From Syntrophotalea carbinolica DSM 2380 (GTDB lineage: Bacteria > Desulfobacterota > Desulfuromonadia > Desulfuromonadales > Syntrophotaleaceae): 64,000 bases of DNA. The translations under genes and the position numbers were made by a program. Under the pieces are notes generated by a model. The model was given only the letters and a program-made list of their open reading frames with translations. It had not been told where the DNA came from and ran no database searches. The stretch is taken from assembly GCF_000012885.1 (NCBI RefSeq), contig NC_007498.2:2232001-2296000 (forward strand). The letters are read 5' to 3'. Position 1 is the stretch's first letter. Every line of letters begins with the position of its first letter. Positions 10,527 to 19,269 of the stretch are shown one piece after another.

Positions 10527-11255
10527 TTACCGAAGAGGCATGAGTACGGTATACACGCGCCCGGTGGCAATTTCGGTGATCTGTAATCGCAGTTGCGCGG
10601 CAGAGATGGCTTCCCCCGGAAAGAACAGAAAACCGTGGGCGAGGCCGCCAGGCTGTATCCCTTGATTCACGAGTGATTTATTGGCCAGATCGCGAGCGAT
10701 CTGTCGACCGGCGTCATCATCCGTAGCCCCCTGTGTGCCACCAACCACGGCACCACCGGCACCGCCGACCGCAGCCCCCTTAAACAGAGCCGAGCCGACA
10801 TTTTCTCCACTCAAAATGCCAATCGCGGCCCCCAGAACAGCACCGCCGGCGGCTCCAAGCATCGCGCCCTTGCCGCCACCTTTGGCAATGCGCGCATATT
10901 CTGAACTCTTCTCGATGCGTGTATAGGCTGTACGGCTATCGAGCAGGTTCCACAGATTGCCTTCATTATCGATCAAAAAAGACTGTTCCGGCACGATGGC
11001 GAGAGCCTGCGATCCCTGATTATCGAACACCACCTGCACGGGCAGCAAGCCGGCGCTACGGATATCGAAACCGAAGACTTTGGAGGCCTCGGTTTTCTCG
11101 ACAAACGCCTTGGAAGCTAGCTGGGCGCCGGCCACCGTTTGCATGTTGCCGTAGCTGGCCGGAGAACGAAAGGGCACTTCCTGACTTCGATAGGTCGTAC
11201 AACCGGCCAACAACACCAGCAGACCACCGAATACAACCAAACGTGAAATTTTCAT
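10527..11255 (-). CDS. glycine-zipper lipoprotein
   Basis: Predicted outer-membrane or periplasmic lipoprotein of unknown role. From ATG 11255, a basic start and hydrophobic stretch (LVVFGGLLVLLAGC) end in a LAGC lipobox with the acylated Cys near residue 19. The middle carries a YMGG/Gly-zipper type segment (about residues 125-175) rich in GAxxGAxxG repeats, able to form a tightly packed membrane hairpin, as in other envelope glycine-zipper proteins. About 242 residues. The upstream frame to 11303 is not a signal sequence. It stands alone, with its own terminator. No specific function can be assigned. Confidence 0.82.
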   Translation of the reverse strand: MKISRLVVFGGLLVLLAGCTTYRSQEVPFRSPASYGNMQTVAGAQLASKAFVEKTEASKVFGFDIRSAGLLPVQVVFDNQGSQALAIVPEQSFLIDNEGNLWNLLDSRTAYTRIEKSSEYARIAKGGGKGAMLGAAGGAVLGAAIGILSGENVGSALFKGAAVGGAGGAVVGGTQGATDDDAGRQIARDLANKSLVNQGIQPGGLAHGFLFFPGEAISAAQLRLQITEIATGRVYTVLMPLR

Positions 11256-11378
11256 GATCCCGCACCTTTCAGTTAGCGATTGTAGGAATATTCTACCATA
11301 CATTCTGACAAGGCCCCTGCAATGTGAATTCCCGCCGCAGGCATGATGGGGATCGACCAGCGTGCTTACCTGCCTCCC

Positions 11379-12461
11379 TCAAAGCCACCGCCAGGCCAGC
11401 AGGTGACATCGATACCACATCCAGGACAACAAAGCGCAAACCCAGTAAACCGCAGGTCGGTCGATAATCCCCTCGATACGTCGATCGAAATAATCGAGCA
11501 CCGACAACCGCCCCTGTCCGACAGTTACCGCATGACGATAGTTACGGGCCGTATCGAGCATAAATGCCAACTGCCAGGCATTGCGGCAGACAAATTTTCC
11601 GATATGACGCCAAAAGCGGATTCTATGGCGAAAAGAAAGACACCGCAGCCGCCGAGAGAATTCCTTGAAGAAAGGCCCCAGGCGCAGTCGTTCACATGCC
11701 GACTGCTGCCGATATATGCCCGGTACAGCTGTAATCCAGGCACCGTAACCGGTGCCTTCACAGGCCAACAGCATGGCATTGAGGGCTTGCCGGGGATAAA
11801 AGCCTTCCGTTTCGAACCGACGCGCCGAGGTCCCGAGAACGGCGGGCAAAAGCAACCACTGTCCGCGGGCATCGATGTTTTTCGCCATACGAACATCTTC
11901 AAGAAACGGCAATGTTTCGTCAAATGGGCCCAGCACATCGAAAAACGAACGAGCCATCATGAATCCCTGATCACCGTGCGTACAAAAGGGACGATGCAGG
12001 TAGGTTTTCCAGGCATGATGATAAAAGAGCCAGGAACGTTCTTCCGTATGGCGCGTAAAGGTAAGAGGAAAATGTCCGACAACGGCCCCATCACCAGTTT
12101 GCTGATGGGTGGACTTAAGGCAGGCATGGGCACTGGCGAGGGCCTGTGGATCTTCAAAAGTGGAATCGGCGTGGAGAAACAGCAAATAATCGGCACGGCT
12201 TTCCGAAACGCCGACATTGAATTGCCGGCCTCGGCCGGGTTCGGAAACGATTAGGCGGCAATCGAAGGGACAGCCCTGACGCAATGAAGAAAAAACGGCG
12301 GCACTGTCATCATCGGAACCGGCATCACAAAGGATGAGTTCGAAAGTCACCCCCTGCTGCCGGCGCAGAGTGGCAAACAGATCGACAAGGGTGCGACCCT
12401 CATTGAGGATGGGAACAATGACCGACAGCTCAGGTTTCAATAAATCGGGCAAAGGGGGCAT
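11379..12461 (-). CDS. family 2 glycosyltransferase
   Basis: Probable inverting GT-A glycosyltransferase. The N-terminal LSVIVPILNEGRTLVDLF is the GT2 nucleotide-binding start; CDAGSDD and LLFLHADS (the DxD-like motif) follow, with SEPGRGRQFNVG, a segment typical of the group annotated as TIGR04283-like transferases. About 360 residues from ATG 12461; the upstream frame to 12515 runs into the metK terminator and is rejected. The C-terminal third has hydrophobic stretches (LLSWMWYRCHLLAWRWL at the end) suggesting membrane association. Acceptor unknown; no neighbouring polysaccharide genes help. Confidence 0.85.
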   Translation of the reverse strand: MPPLPDLLKPELSVIVPILNEGRTLVDLFATLRRQQGVTFELILCDAGSDDDSAAVFSSLRQGCPFDCRLIVSEPGRGRQFNVGVSESRADYLLFLHADSTFEDPQALASAHACLKSTHQQTGDGAVVGHFPLTFTRHTEERSWLFYHHAWKTYLHRPFCTHGDQGFMMARSFFDVLGPFDETLPFLEDVRMAKNIDARGQWLLLPAVLGTSARRFETEGFYPRQALNAMLLACEGTGYGAWITAVPGIYRQQSACERLRLGPFFKEFSRRLRCLSFRHRIRFWRHIGKFVCRNAWQLAFMLDTARNYRHAVTVGQGRLSVLDYFDRRIEGIIDRPAVYWVCALLSWMWYRCHLLAWRWL

Positions 12462-12477
12462 GATGTGCCTGCATAAA

Positions 12478-12509
12478 ACAAAAGGCGAACCTTTCGGTTC
12501 GCCTTTTGT
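12478..12509 (-). terminator. terminator after metK
   Basis: Perfect 14-bp stem (12478-12491 with 12496-12509) capped on the minus strand by a GAAA tetraloop, 10 bp after the metK stop, with an A/T tract in the stem base. A strong intrinsic terminator that separates metK from the glycosyltransferase. Confidence 0.88.
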
Positions 12510-12518
12510 CTGCAACGA

Positions 12519-13688
12519 TCAGAGACCGGCGCGTCCGCGCAGGGAGTCGACACGGTCGGTGCGTTCCCAGGTAAATTCGGGGAGTTCACGACCAAAGTGC
12601 CCATAGGCTGCGGTTTTGCGATAAATCGGGCGCAGCAGGTCGAGGGTTTCAATAATTGCGGCCGGCCGCATATCAAACTCTTCGCGTACGATGCGGGCGA
12701 TTTCATTGGAAGGCAACACCCCGGTTCCGAAGGTATTGACCATGATGGATACCGGCTCGGCGACACCGATGGCGTAAGCGATCTGGACCTCGCACTTACG
12801 GGCCAGCTTAGCGGCAACGACGTTCTTGGCGACGTAGCGAGCCATGTAAGATGCGCTGCGGTCGACCTTGGAGGGATCTTTACCCGAAAAAGCTCCGCCA
12901 CCGTGGGATCCCTGGCCACCATAGGTATCGACAATGATCTTGCGCCCCGTAAGACCGCAGTCACCCTGAGGACCGCCAACGACAAAGCGACCGGTGGGAT
13001 TGACGTAAAACTTGGTATTTTCATCAAGCATGTCGGCCGGAACGACTTTTTTGATCACCTCTTCGATCAGGGCCTCGCGCAAGGTTTCATAGGCGACGTC
13101 GGGCGCATGCTGGGAAGAAACGACAACGGTATCGACCCGCACCGGCTTGTCATTGATATACTGCACCGAAACCTGCGACTTGCTGTCGGGACGCAAAAAG
13201 GTCAAAAGACCGCTTTTACGTACTTCGGACATACGCTGAGTCAATTGGTGAGCATAGGTAATGGGCATCGGCATAAGCACCGAGGTCTCATCACAGGCAT
13301 AACCGAACATCAGGCCCTGGTCACCAGCGCCCTGTTCTTTAAAGAGCCCCGCACCTTCGGTAACCCCTTGAGAAATGTCCGGCGACTGCCGGTCGATAGA
13401 GGTCAGCACCGCACAGGTTTCCCAGTCGAAACCCATGGCGGAATCGTTATACCCGATATCCCGGATAACTTCGCGGACCACCTTGGGATACTCGACGCGG
13501 GCATTGGTGGTGATTTCACCGGCAATAACGGCCATTCCGGTTGTTACCATCGTTTCGCAGGCAACACGACTTTGGCGATCCTGATCAAGGATAGCGTCAA
13601 GGATGGCGTCGGAAACCTGATCTGCGACTTTATCGGGATGGCCTTCGCTTACGGATTCGGATGTGAAAAGAAAATCGGTCATGGGCAT
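12519..13688 (-). CDS. metK: S-adenosylmethionine synthetase
   Basis: Makes S-adenosylmethionine from methionine and ATP, the methyl donor whose by-product AhcY removes. [28 protein letters not shown] and [17 protein letters not shown], the three MetK signature blocks, are all intact; 389 residues is normal. ATG 13688 lies 8 nt after AGGAGG. It has a near-consensus sigma-70 promoter (TTGACA-17-TAGAAT) starting right after the ptsI stop, and its own terminator, so it is a monocistronic unit rather than part of the PTS operon. No copy of the SahR-like inverted repeat is seen at this promoter. Confidence 0.98.
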   Translation of the reverse strand: MPMTDFLFTSESVSEGHPDKVADQVSDAILDAILDQDRQSRVACETMVTTGMAVIAGEITTNARVEYPKVVREVIRDIGYNDSAMGFDWETCAVLTSIDRQSPDISQGVTEGAGLFKEQGAGDQGLMFGYACDETSVLMPMPITYAHQLTQRMSEVRKSGLLTFLRPDSKSQVSVQYINDKPVRVDTVVVSSQHAPDVAYETLREALIEEVIKKVVPADMLDENTKFYVNPTGRFVVGGPQGDCGLTGRKIIVDTYGGQGSHGGGAFSGKDPSKVDRSASYMARYVAKNVVAAKLARKCEVQIAYAIGVAEPVSIMVNTFGTGVLPSNEIARIVREEFDMRPAAIIETLDLLRPIYRKTAAYGHFGRELPEFTWERTDRVDSLRGRAGL

Positions 13689-13726
13689 GGGAAACCCCTC
13701 CTGTTATAAAATTATTAAACCGCCAA

Positions 13727-13755
13727 ATTCTAAGTACCACTGTTTAAACTGTCAA
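13727..13755 (-). promoter_or_regulatory. sigma-70 promoter of metK
   Basis: Minus strand: -35 TTGACA (13750-13755), 17-bp spacer containing the palindrome GTTTAAAC, -10 TAGAAT (13727-13732). About 39 bp before the metK start. Confidence 0.8.
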
Positions 13756-13759
13756 GCAT

Positions 13760-15535
13760 TTACTCGACAGGTCCGCCGATTGGCTTACCGAAAAGGGAAG
13801 GAAAGCGCCTGTTCATTTCGCCCGCCAGTCTTCTGGCGGCCTCCGGTGCCGAGCCCAACTCGAAAAGCTCAGCCACCAATTGCTCGGCCTCGGGTCTGTA
13901 TACCTGCCGAATGATACGTTTGACCTGGGAAATAAAGGGTGCATTCATGGACCATTCATCGAAACCAAGCCCCAGTAGCACCAGCGTATAAAGAGGGTCC
14001 GCAGCCATTTCGCCGCAGATCCCCACCATGACACCGGCCTGCTGGGCGGCCCGGCAGATCATGCGCAACGCACGCAAAACCGCCGGATGCAGAGGCTCAT
14101 ACAGATAGGCAACGTGTTCGTTGCCTCGATCGACCGCCAGACAGTACTGGATAAGGTCGTTGGTCCCTACCGACAGAAAATCGACTTCCCGGGCAAGCAA
14201 TTCCGTGACCAGCGCCGCCGCAGGGGTCTCGATCATTATGCCGATTTCAATGTCTGCATCAAACGCATGCCCCTCTTCGGCCAATTCCCGTTTCACTTCA
14301 TTCAGCAGATTTTTGCAACTTTTAATTTCGGCCACCCCGGTAATCATGGGGAAAAGGATACGGGCCTTGCCATGGGCGGAAGCACGCAGAATGGCACGCA
14401 GCTGAACTTTGAAAAGGATTTTTTCTTTCAGGGAAAAACGGATGGCGCGCAACCCCATGGCCGGATTCGCTTCATCGGAGAGATCGATATCCGACACCAG
14501 CTTATCCCCGCCGACATCGAGTGTTCGAATGGTCACCGGGTGCGGCGCCATGCTTTCGATAATTTCCCGGTAAGCTTCGACCTGTTCGTCCTCGGAGGGT
14601 ACGCATTTACGCTTCATATAGAGGAATTCGGTGCGAAACAGCCCCACCCCCTGAGCGCCTTCGCGTAAGGCAATGGGCACCTCTTCGGCAATTTCTATAT
14701 TACTGCGCAATATGATGTTATGGCCATCGAGAGTAACGGCATCGAGGCCACGAAAATAGGTGAGTTCTTCGGCCTGGTATTCGTAAAACTGTTTTTTGTC
14801 CAGGTACTCCCTGAATGTATCCGGTGAGGGATTCAGGACAACGGTACCGGTGCAACCATCGATGATAACCGGCATACGTTCGCGTATTTGCGATGTAACA
14901 GACTCGAGACCGACCACTGCCGGTATGCCGAGGGAACGCGCCAGAATCGTGGTATGGGATGTCCGGCCGCCGAGGTCGGTGATAAAACCGATAATGCGCG
15001 ATTTATCCATCTGCATGGTATCCGCAGGAGACAAATCGTGGGCCACCACCACGGACTTCCGCTCGATATCGGCCAAAGATTGCTGGGAAACACCTACCAG
15101 GTTACGCAGAATACGATCGCCAACCGAATCGACGTCCGACCGGCGTTCACGCAGATACTCATCGTCAATAACATCGAAAACGGCGCGGAACCCTTTCAGG
15201 GTTCGCATAAGCGCACCCTCGGCATTGATTTTTTCCCGCCGGATGGTGGCCACCGTCTCATCGACAAGCATCGGGTCTTTCAGAATCAACAGATGCGTAT
15301 CGATAATATGCAGATGTTCGGCGATATGAGGATCGGCGACACGCTTTTTAACGTCTTCCAGCTGCTCCCTGGAATGTTGCAGAGCCGCGTGAAATAAACG
15401 AACCTCCTCCTCGAGCTCGTGGGGTTCAAGGGTTCGCTCAACGGCCGACATGCGTCGGCGGTCAACCACATAGGCCGATCCGATCGCAATACCCGGCGAT
15501 GCGCCTATGCCTACCAGGAAAACATCCTGCAGCAT
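13760..15535 (-). CDS. ptsI: phosphoenolpyruvate-protein phosphotransferase (PTS enzyme I)
   Basis: Takes phosphate from phosphoenolpyruvate onto a His and passes it to HPr, starting the PTS chain in the cytoplasm. The swivelling His domain has GGRTSHTTILARSLGIPAVVG with the phospho-acceptor at H194; the C-terminal PEP-binding barrel contains GLFRTEFLYM, EIGIMIETPAA and SVGTNDLIQY. At 591 residues it is the sugar-PTS EI, not the longer PtsP form with a GAF domain. It is the last gene of the PTS run and follows ptsH by 1 bp. No other EI is in the window, so this one probably feeds both the mannose-family permease and EIIA-Ntr. Confidence 0.97.
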   Translation of the reverse strand: MLQDVFLVGIGASPGIAIGSAYVVDRRRMSAVERTLEPHELEEEVRLFHAALQHSREQLEDVKKRVADPHIAEHLHIIDTHLLILKDPMLVDETVATIRREKINAEGALMRTLKGFRAVFDVIDDEYLRERRSDVDSVGDRILRNLVGVSQQSLADIERKSVVVAHDLSPADTMQMDKSRIIGFITDLGGRTSHTTILARSLGIPAVVGLESVTSQIRERMPVIIDGCTGTVVLNPSPDTFREYLDKKQFYEYQAEELTYFRGLDAVTLDGHNIILRSNIEIAEEVPIALREGAQGVGLFRTEFLYMKRKCVPSEDEQVEAYREIIESMAPHPVTIRTLDVGGDKLVSDIDLSDEANPAMGLRAIRFSLKEKILFKVQLRAILRASAHGKARILFPMITGVAEIKSCKNLLNEVKRELAEEGHAFDADIEIGIMIETPAAALVTELLAREVDFLSVGTNDLIQYCLAVDRGNEHVAYLYEPLHPAVLRALRMICRAAQQAGVMVGICGEMAADPLYTLVLLGLGFDEWSMNAPFISQVKRIIRQVYRPEAEQLVAELFELGSAPEAARRLAGEMNRRFPSLFGKPIGGPVE

Positions 15536-15536
15536 G

Positions 15537-15803
15537 TTACAATTCTCCGAAACCGTTATCGATCAATTCCCCGAGGGCCTCCATGGCATGTTGGGCGTCC
15601 TGCCCGGAAATGGCGAGTTCAATATGCGATCCCTGGGCAGCTGCCAGCATCAAAATCCCCATAATACTCTTGCCACTAACCTCTTCCCCATCTTTCGAGA
15701 CGGTAACCTCGGACGTAAATTTGCTGGCGGTCTGAACGAATAAAGCCGCCGCCCTGGCATGAAGGCCAAGTTTATTGATAATAGTGAACCGTTTCTTTTC
15801 CAT
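15537..15803 (-). CDS. ptsH: phosphocarrier protein HPr
   Basis: Small phosphocarrier between enzyme I and the EIIA proteins. In 88 residues, H15 sits in NKLGLHARAAA, the EI-dependent phosphorylation site, and S46 in GKSIMGIL, the site used by HPr kinase in bacteria that have it. The start at ATG 15803 overlaps the stop of the IID gene by one base (TGATG), so translation is coupled; the frame open to 15935 is only the antisense-free extension inside IID. No HPr kinase gene is recognised in the cluster, which makes the retained S46 notable. Confidence 0.96.
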   Translation of the reverse strand: MEKKRFTIINKLGLHARAAALFVQTASKFTSEVTVSKDGEEVSGKSIMGILMLAAAQGSHIELAISGQDAQHAMEALGELIDNGFGEL

Positions 15804-16573
15804 CAAAGTCTCGCAATGCCGCATAAATGCAATCCGATCCATAACAAAGTAACCACAGCGATCAACATCAGAAGGGAGGATAAACCGCGCCGGACAAGGC
15901 TGCCCGCGGCCAACACGCCGGGCACGACCAACCATCCCCAGACAGAGGATACCTGCAGGCCCTCAAGTCCGGTATGAGCCACCCAGGCAGACAATCCCCC
16001 CAACAGCATAACCATTAAGGCTCTTAAACGATAGGCAAGATCCGGCAATCGCCAACGCTGCAAATTGTCGATAATACGATAATCCCGGCGATACCCCAGC
16101 CAAAAGCCGTAGAACCGCAGAAAGAAAGCCGGCGTATTGTAGATCAACAGGAACAAAAAAACGCTCCATCCGTATCCGGCCAGGGTTAACCAGACCGCCA
16201 GGCATGCGGCAAGTGGGCGCCACGTACCCCAAAAAAAACTGTCGCCCATGGCGGCGCAGGGACCGGCCAATGCCGACTTGAAATCCTCTACCTCCATGCT
16301 CGAATCCATACCCCGACTTTTCTGCTCTTCCAGACGCAGACTGCCACCGATAATAGGCAAGGCAAGCACAGGGTTGGAATTGAAGTAGGCTAAATTTTTT
16401 CGACACACACGCTGTAAATCGGAGCCATGATACAGCCGCCTCAAACCGGGCAAAGTCACGAACAGAAATCCGAGATTCTGCATGCGCTCGAAATTCCAGC
16501 TGGACTGTAAAAACAAGGCCCGTAAAGCCATGGACCACAGAAGCTTTTTGGAAAACCCGGACGATACGATCAT
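15803..16573 (-). CDS. PTS mannose-family IID component
   Basis: Membrane subunit found only in mannose-family PTS permeases, acting with IIC to form the sugar channel. At 256 residues it begins with the typical cytoplasmic segment (LWSMALRALFLQSSWNFERMQNLGFLF) and has ENxAGPCAAMGDSFFWGT-like conserved loop (here ALAGPCAAMGDSFFWGTWRP), then hydrophobic helices to the C-terminus. Slightly shorter than the 270-300 residues usual for sugar-transporting IID. It is 3 bp after IIC and overlaps ptsH. Substrate cannot be deduced. Confidence 0.9.
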   Translation of the reverse strand: MIVSSGFSKKLLWSMALRALFLQSSWNFERMQNLGFLFVTLPGLRRLYHGSDLQRVCRKNLAYFNSNPVLALPIIGGSLRLEEQKSRGMDSSMEVEDFKSALAGPCAAMGDSFFWGTWRPLAACLAVWLTLAGYGWSVFLFLLIYNTPAFFLRFYGFWLGYRRDYRIIDNLQRWRLPDLAYRLRALMVMLLGGLSAWVAHTGLEGLQVSSVWGWLVVPGVLAAGSLVRRGLSSLLMLIAVVTLLWIGLHLCGIARL

Positions 16574-16576
16574 GCT

Positions 16577-17275
16577 TTATCCAAAAACCGACAGCAAAGA
16601 ATATACCAGCAGAAAGGCGCCGCTATACACCCATATGGCGCGATGAAAATTCACGGTACACAGACACGCAGCGACGCCCGCCAGCGGTACGACTATCTTC
16701 AACCAGGGTTGCATCGCCGGCAGTTCCCCTGCCAGCACGGGGGTTAAAATCCATAAGCACGCCAAACCCCCAAGCACAATGACACCGAACGTACACAACG
16801 ATGCAAAACCGAAATGTAGAATACCTTGCAGGTGCAGCCAGAACAGTTGGTGGTAGCGCTCGGCTTCGATCGCCTGCTCGGCGCGCTGCCACAAAGATCC
16901 GTTTAAACGCCGGGCGACGCGATCGAAAAATCCTCCCACTCTGCCAAAAGGCAGGGCAATGAGCAGACACAGGATGGAAAATGCCAGCGCAGGCACGGGG
17001 TCGCCAGGATATTGGGTCACGGCCAGGCAGGTACTGCCGACAGCAACCTGGGTATCATCCGGGGGAATGGCTGCGCCGATGGGAATGCGCCCCAACCACA
17101 GCAATTCAAGAAACGCCCCGATCTGCAAGCCGGTCGCGACATCCCCCATCAGCCATCCGGTCAATGGCGCGGCCACTATAGGCCTGGCTATCATCAACTG
17201 CAGTACGGCTGTGCGATCCAGTCCGGCGACCAGCGATGCCACTGCGGCCATGCAATAGGGAACGGCAGACATCAT
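16577..17275 (-). CDS. PTS mannose-family IIC component
   Basis: Integral membrane channel subunit of the mannose-family permease. The N-terminus shows GLDRTAVLQLMIARPIVAAPLTGWLMGD, the characteristic first helix and loop, and the protein is hydrophobic throughout. About 232 residues, a bit shorter than the common 250-270. Located between IIB and IID with gaps of 7 and 3 bp. A complete set of four IIs argues for real transport or chemosensing rather than a purely regulatory EIIA, but specificity is unknown. Confidence 0.9.
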   Translation of the reverse strand: MMSAVPYCMAAVASLVAGLDRTAVLQLMIARPIVAAPLTGWLMGDVATGLQIGAFLELLWLGRIPIGAAIPPDDTQVAVGSTCLAVTQYPGDPVPALAFSILCLLIALPFGRVGGFFDRVARRLNGSLWQRAEQAIEAERYHQLFWLHLQGILHFGFASLCTFGVIVLGGLACLWILTPVLAGELPAMQPWLKIVVPLAGVAACLCTVNFHRAIWVYSGAFLLVYSLLSVFG

Positions 17276-17282
17276 ATTGACT

Positions 17283-17765
17283 TCACTTATCCTTCAACAC
17301 GGCACGCCATCCAAGCTGTCGATCCGAAGGAATACATTGCAGAACGATCTCAACCCCTTCGGACTCGAGCTTTTCAAGGTTTTCCACATCGTCGCGATCC
17401 AACGTAACGGTACATCCCAGCTGATGAAGGCCCTGGGGCCGATGAAGGTTGCCGAGGTTAAGTTGCGGGAAGTGCAATCCTGAACGATAAGCATGCAATG
17501 CATCGTCAGGGCTGGCAAACAGAACCAGAACCCGAAGCGCATCGTTATCGGGAGAAGAAACAAACCGGGCGGAATCCTCTACAGATTCGATAACCACCTG
17601 AATCCCGCGCGGCACAGCGGCAGCCATGAGACGCTTATGCAGGCCTTCATCGGCAATCTTGTTGTTCGCCACAACAAGACAGTTCGCCTTGGTCGAGGGA
17701 ATCCACGCTTCAAGAACCTGTCCGTGAATCAATCGGTTATCTACTCGTGCTAAAACAACGCTCAT
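17283..17765 (-). CDS. PTS mannose-family IIB component
   Basis: Cytoplasmic phosphotransfer subunit that takes phosphate from IIA and gives it to the incoming sugar. The N-terminus LARVDNRLIHGQVLEAW is the family signature with the phospho-acceptor at H14. At 160 residues the length is normal. It follows IIA by 17 bp and precedes IIC by 7 bp, in the usual A-B-C-D order. Confidence 0.93.
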   Translation of the reverse strand: MSVVLARVDNRLIHGQVLEAWIPSTKANCLVVANNKIADEGLHKRLMAAAVPRGIQVVIESVEDSARFVSSPDNDALRVLVLFASPDDALHAYRSGLHFPQLNLGNLHRPQGLHQLGCTVTLDRDDVENLEKLESEGVEIVLQCIPSDRQLGWRAVLKDK

Positions 17766-17782
17766 AACACCATCAGCCAGGG

Positions 17783-18190
17783 CTATTTGGATAGGATATC
17801 GCTGGCCAGCAGAATACTTTGCTGTCCGTAATCTCTCAAAAGTACCGCAAGATCCGACATGGTGCGCCCGGAACGTTCCTGAGAAGCCCTGAGAAGCATC
17901 GGTAAATTAACTCCGCTCAGAACATCGACAAGCCCCTGCTCGAGAAAAGAGAATCCGATGTTCGACGGTGTACCGCCAAACATATCGGTCAGGATCAAAA
18001 CCCCATCCCCGTCTATTCCCACCTTGTCTATGGCGTGACTGAACCCCTGCCGGATCTCGTCAGCCCCCTGGCCATGACGGATCTCGACAGACGCGACCAT
18101 AGGCAACGGGCCAAGTATCATCTCGGCGGTTTTAACAAGCTCTCCGGCCAAACTGCAATGTGTAGCAACGACTAAACCGACCACCGGCAT
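17783..18190 (-). CDS. PTS mannose-family IIA component
   Basis: Phosphotransfer protein of the mannose family, accepting phosphate from HPr at H11 in LVVATHCSLAGELV. LTDMFGGTPSNI, a conserved loop of the fold, is present at about residues 66-77. It is a free-standing 135-residue IIA rather than an IIAB fusion. Its start codon directly follows the rapZ stop, as in many Proteobacteria where an EIIA-Man-like gene sits next to rapZ. It may have both a transport and a regulatory role. Confidence 0.94.
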   Translation of the reverse strand: MPVVGLVVATHCSLAGELVKTAEMILGPLPMVASVEIRHGQGADEIRQGFSHAIDKVGIDGDGVLILTDMFGGTPSNIGFSFLEQGLVDVLSGVNLPMLLRASQERSGRTMSDLAVLLRDYGQQSILLASDILSK

Positions 18191-19057
18191 CTACTCCTTG
18201 GCAACATCGCGGTGCAATCCGTCCACCACCATATCTTCACCCTGAATCGCATACCGCAGATGTTCGGCAATAGCGACGCTACGATGGCGACCACCCGTAC
18301 AGCCGATGGAAATGGTTAAATAGCTTTTGCCCTCTTTGCGGTAAGAGGGCAAAAGATAATCGAGCAGATGATTGAAACGATCCAAAAATTCCCGACATGC
18401 AGGCTGTCCCAAAACAAAATCGCGGACACCTTGGGAAAGCCCTGTCTGCGGACGCAAATCCGGCACGAAATGCGGATTGGGCAGGAAACGCACATCCATG
18501 ACAAGGTCGGATCCTTGCGGAATCCCGTAACGGTACCCGAAAGACTGCACCAGTACGGCAAGAGGGTTTCCCTTGTCATCGCCGCATACCATATGAACCA
18601 CCCTGGCCCGTAATTGATGAGGGGTGAGCCAGGACGAATCGATAATTTCGGTGGAGAGATCCATAATGCCGCCAAGCAGGGCGCGTTCCTGGCGGATCGA
18701 TTCGGCGACGCCCTCTTTTTGCGAAAGTGGGTGGCGACGCCGCGTTTCCGAATAGCGCCGCAGAAGGACATCGTCAACGGCGTCGAAGAAGAAAATATCG
18801 ACAACGTGGCCCGCCGAACGTACCTCGGCGAGGGTCTGTTTATATCCCTCCAGATACGGCTTATTGCGAACGTCGACGACGACGGCCACATTGGAGCCGG
18901 CGACGGCGCTGCCGGCATGCAACTTCAGGAATTCAGGCAGCAGAACCAGCGGCAGGTTATCGACAACAAAAAAACCCTCGTCTTCAAGAGCCCTGGCCGC
19001 TGTGGTTTTACCGGATCCGGACAACCCGGTGATGATAATCAGACGTGCACGTTTCAT
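18191..19057 (-). CDS. rapZ: RNase adapter / nucleotide-binding protein RapZ
   Basis: P-loop nucleotide-binding protein; in E. coli it adapts RNase E to the GlmZ small RNA to control amino sugar synthesis, while in other phyla its targets are less clear. The Walker A GLSGSGKT is at residues 11-18. The C-terminal RNA-binding-like domain has SFGYRYGIPQGSDLVMDVRFLPNP and TISIGCTGGRHRSV, both hallmark segments. 288 residues, standard. The GlmY/GlmZ RNAs are not seen here. The start overlaps a small upstream frame as ATGA. Placement between ptsN and the IIA gene mirrors the enterobacterial ptsN-rapZ-npr order. Confidence 0.94.
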   Translation of the reverse strand: MKRARLIIITGLSGSGKTTAARALEDEGFFVVDNLPLVLLPEFLKLHAGSAVAGSNVAVVVDVRNKPYLEGYKQTLAEVRSAGHVVDIFFFDAVDDVLLRRYSETRRRHPLSQKEGVAESIRQERALLGGIMDLSTEIIDSSWLTPHQLRARVVHMVCGDDKGNPLAVLVQSFGYRYGIPQGSDLVMDVRFLPNPHFVPDLRPQTGLSQGVRDFVLGQPACREFLDRFNHLLDYLLPSYRKEGKSYLTISIGCTGGRHRSVAIAEHLRYAIQGEDMVVDGLHRDVAKE

Positions 19058-19269
19058 AGCACTCCAATACAGATGTTCCCTTCAATCAACCGACACAAAA
19101 CATTAGTTGACCGCAATGACTGGGAAATACGCAAAAAAAGGTGCCGGACGACCTCGAGTTTCGAATGCGGTCGCCAAGACACCCTTTTCAATGAACACTG
19201 CGCGGCAGACGACTTGCCGCCATGGCCTGCAAAAAGCTTTCGACTACTACCCTGCAAAGCGAGCAGGCA
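19058..19269. other. 212-bp gap between ptsN and rapZ with a small frame of doubtful coding status
   Basis: The gap holds one minus-strand frame from TTG 19257 to the stop at 19054-19056, 67 codons, whose stop overlaps the rapZ ATG as ATGA. It has no Shine-Dalgarno, its third-position GC is only about half, and I recognise no family. In related genomes hprK is often found in this spot, so this could be a relic or plain spacer. No clear HPr kinase motif is present. Confidence 0.35.
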
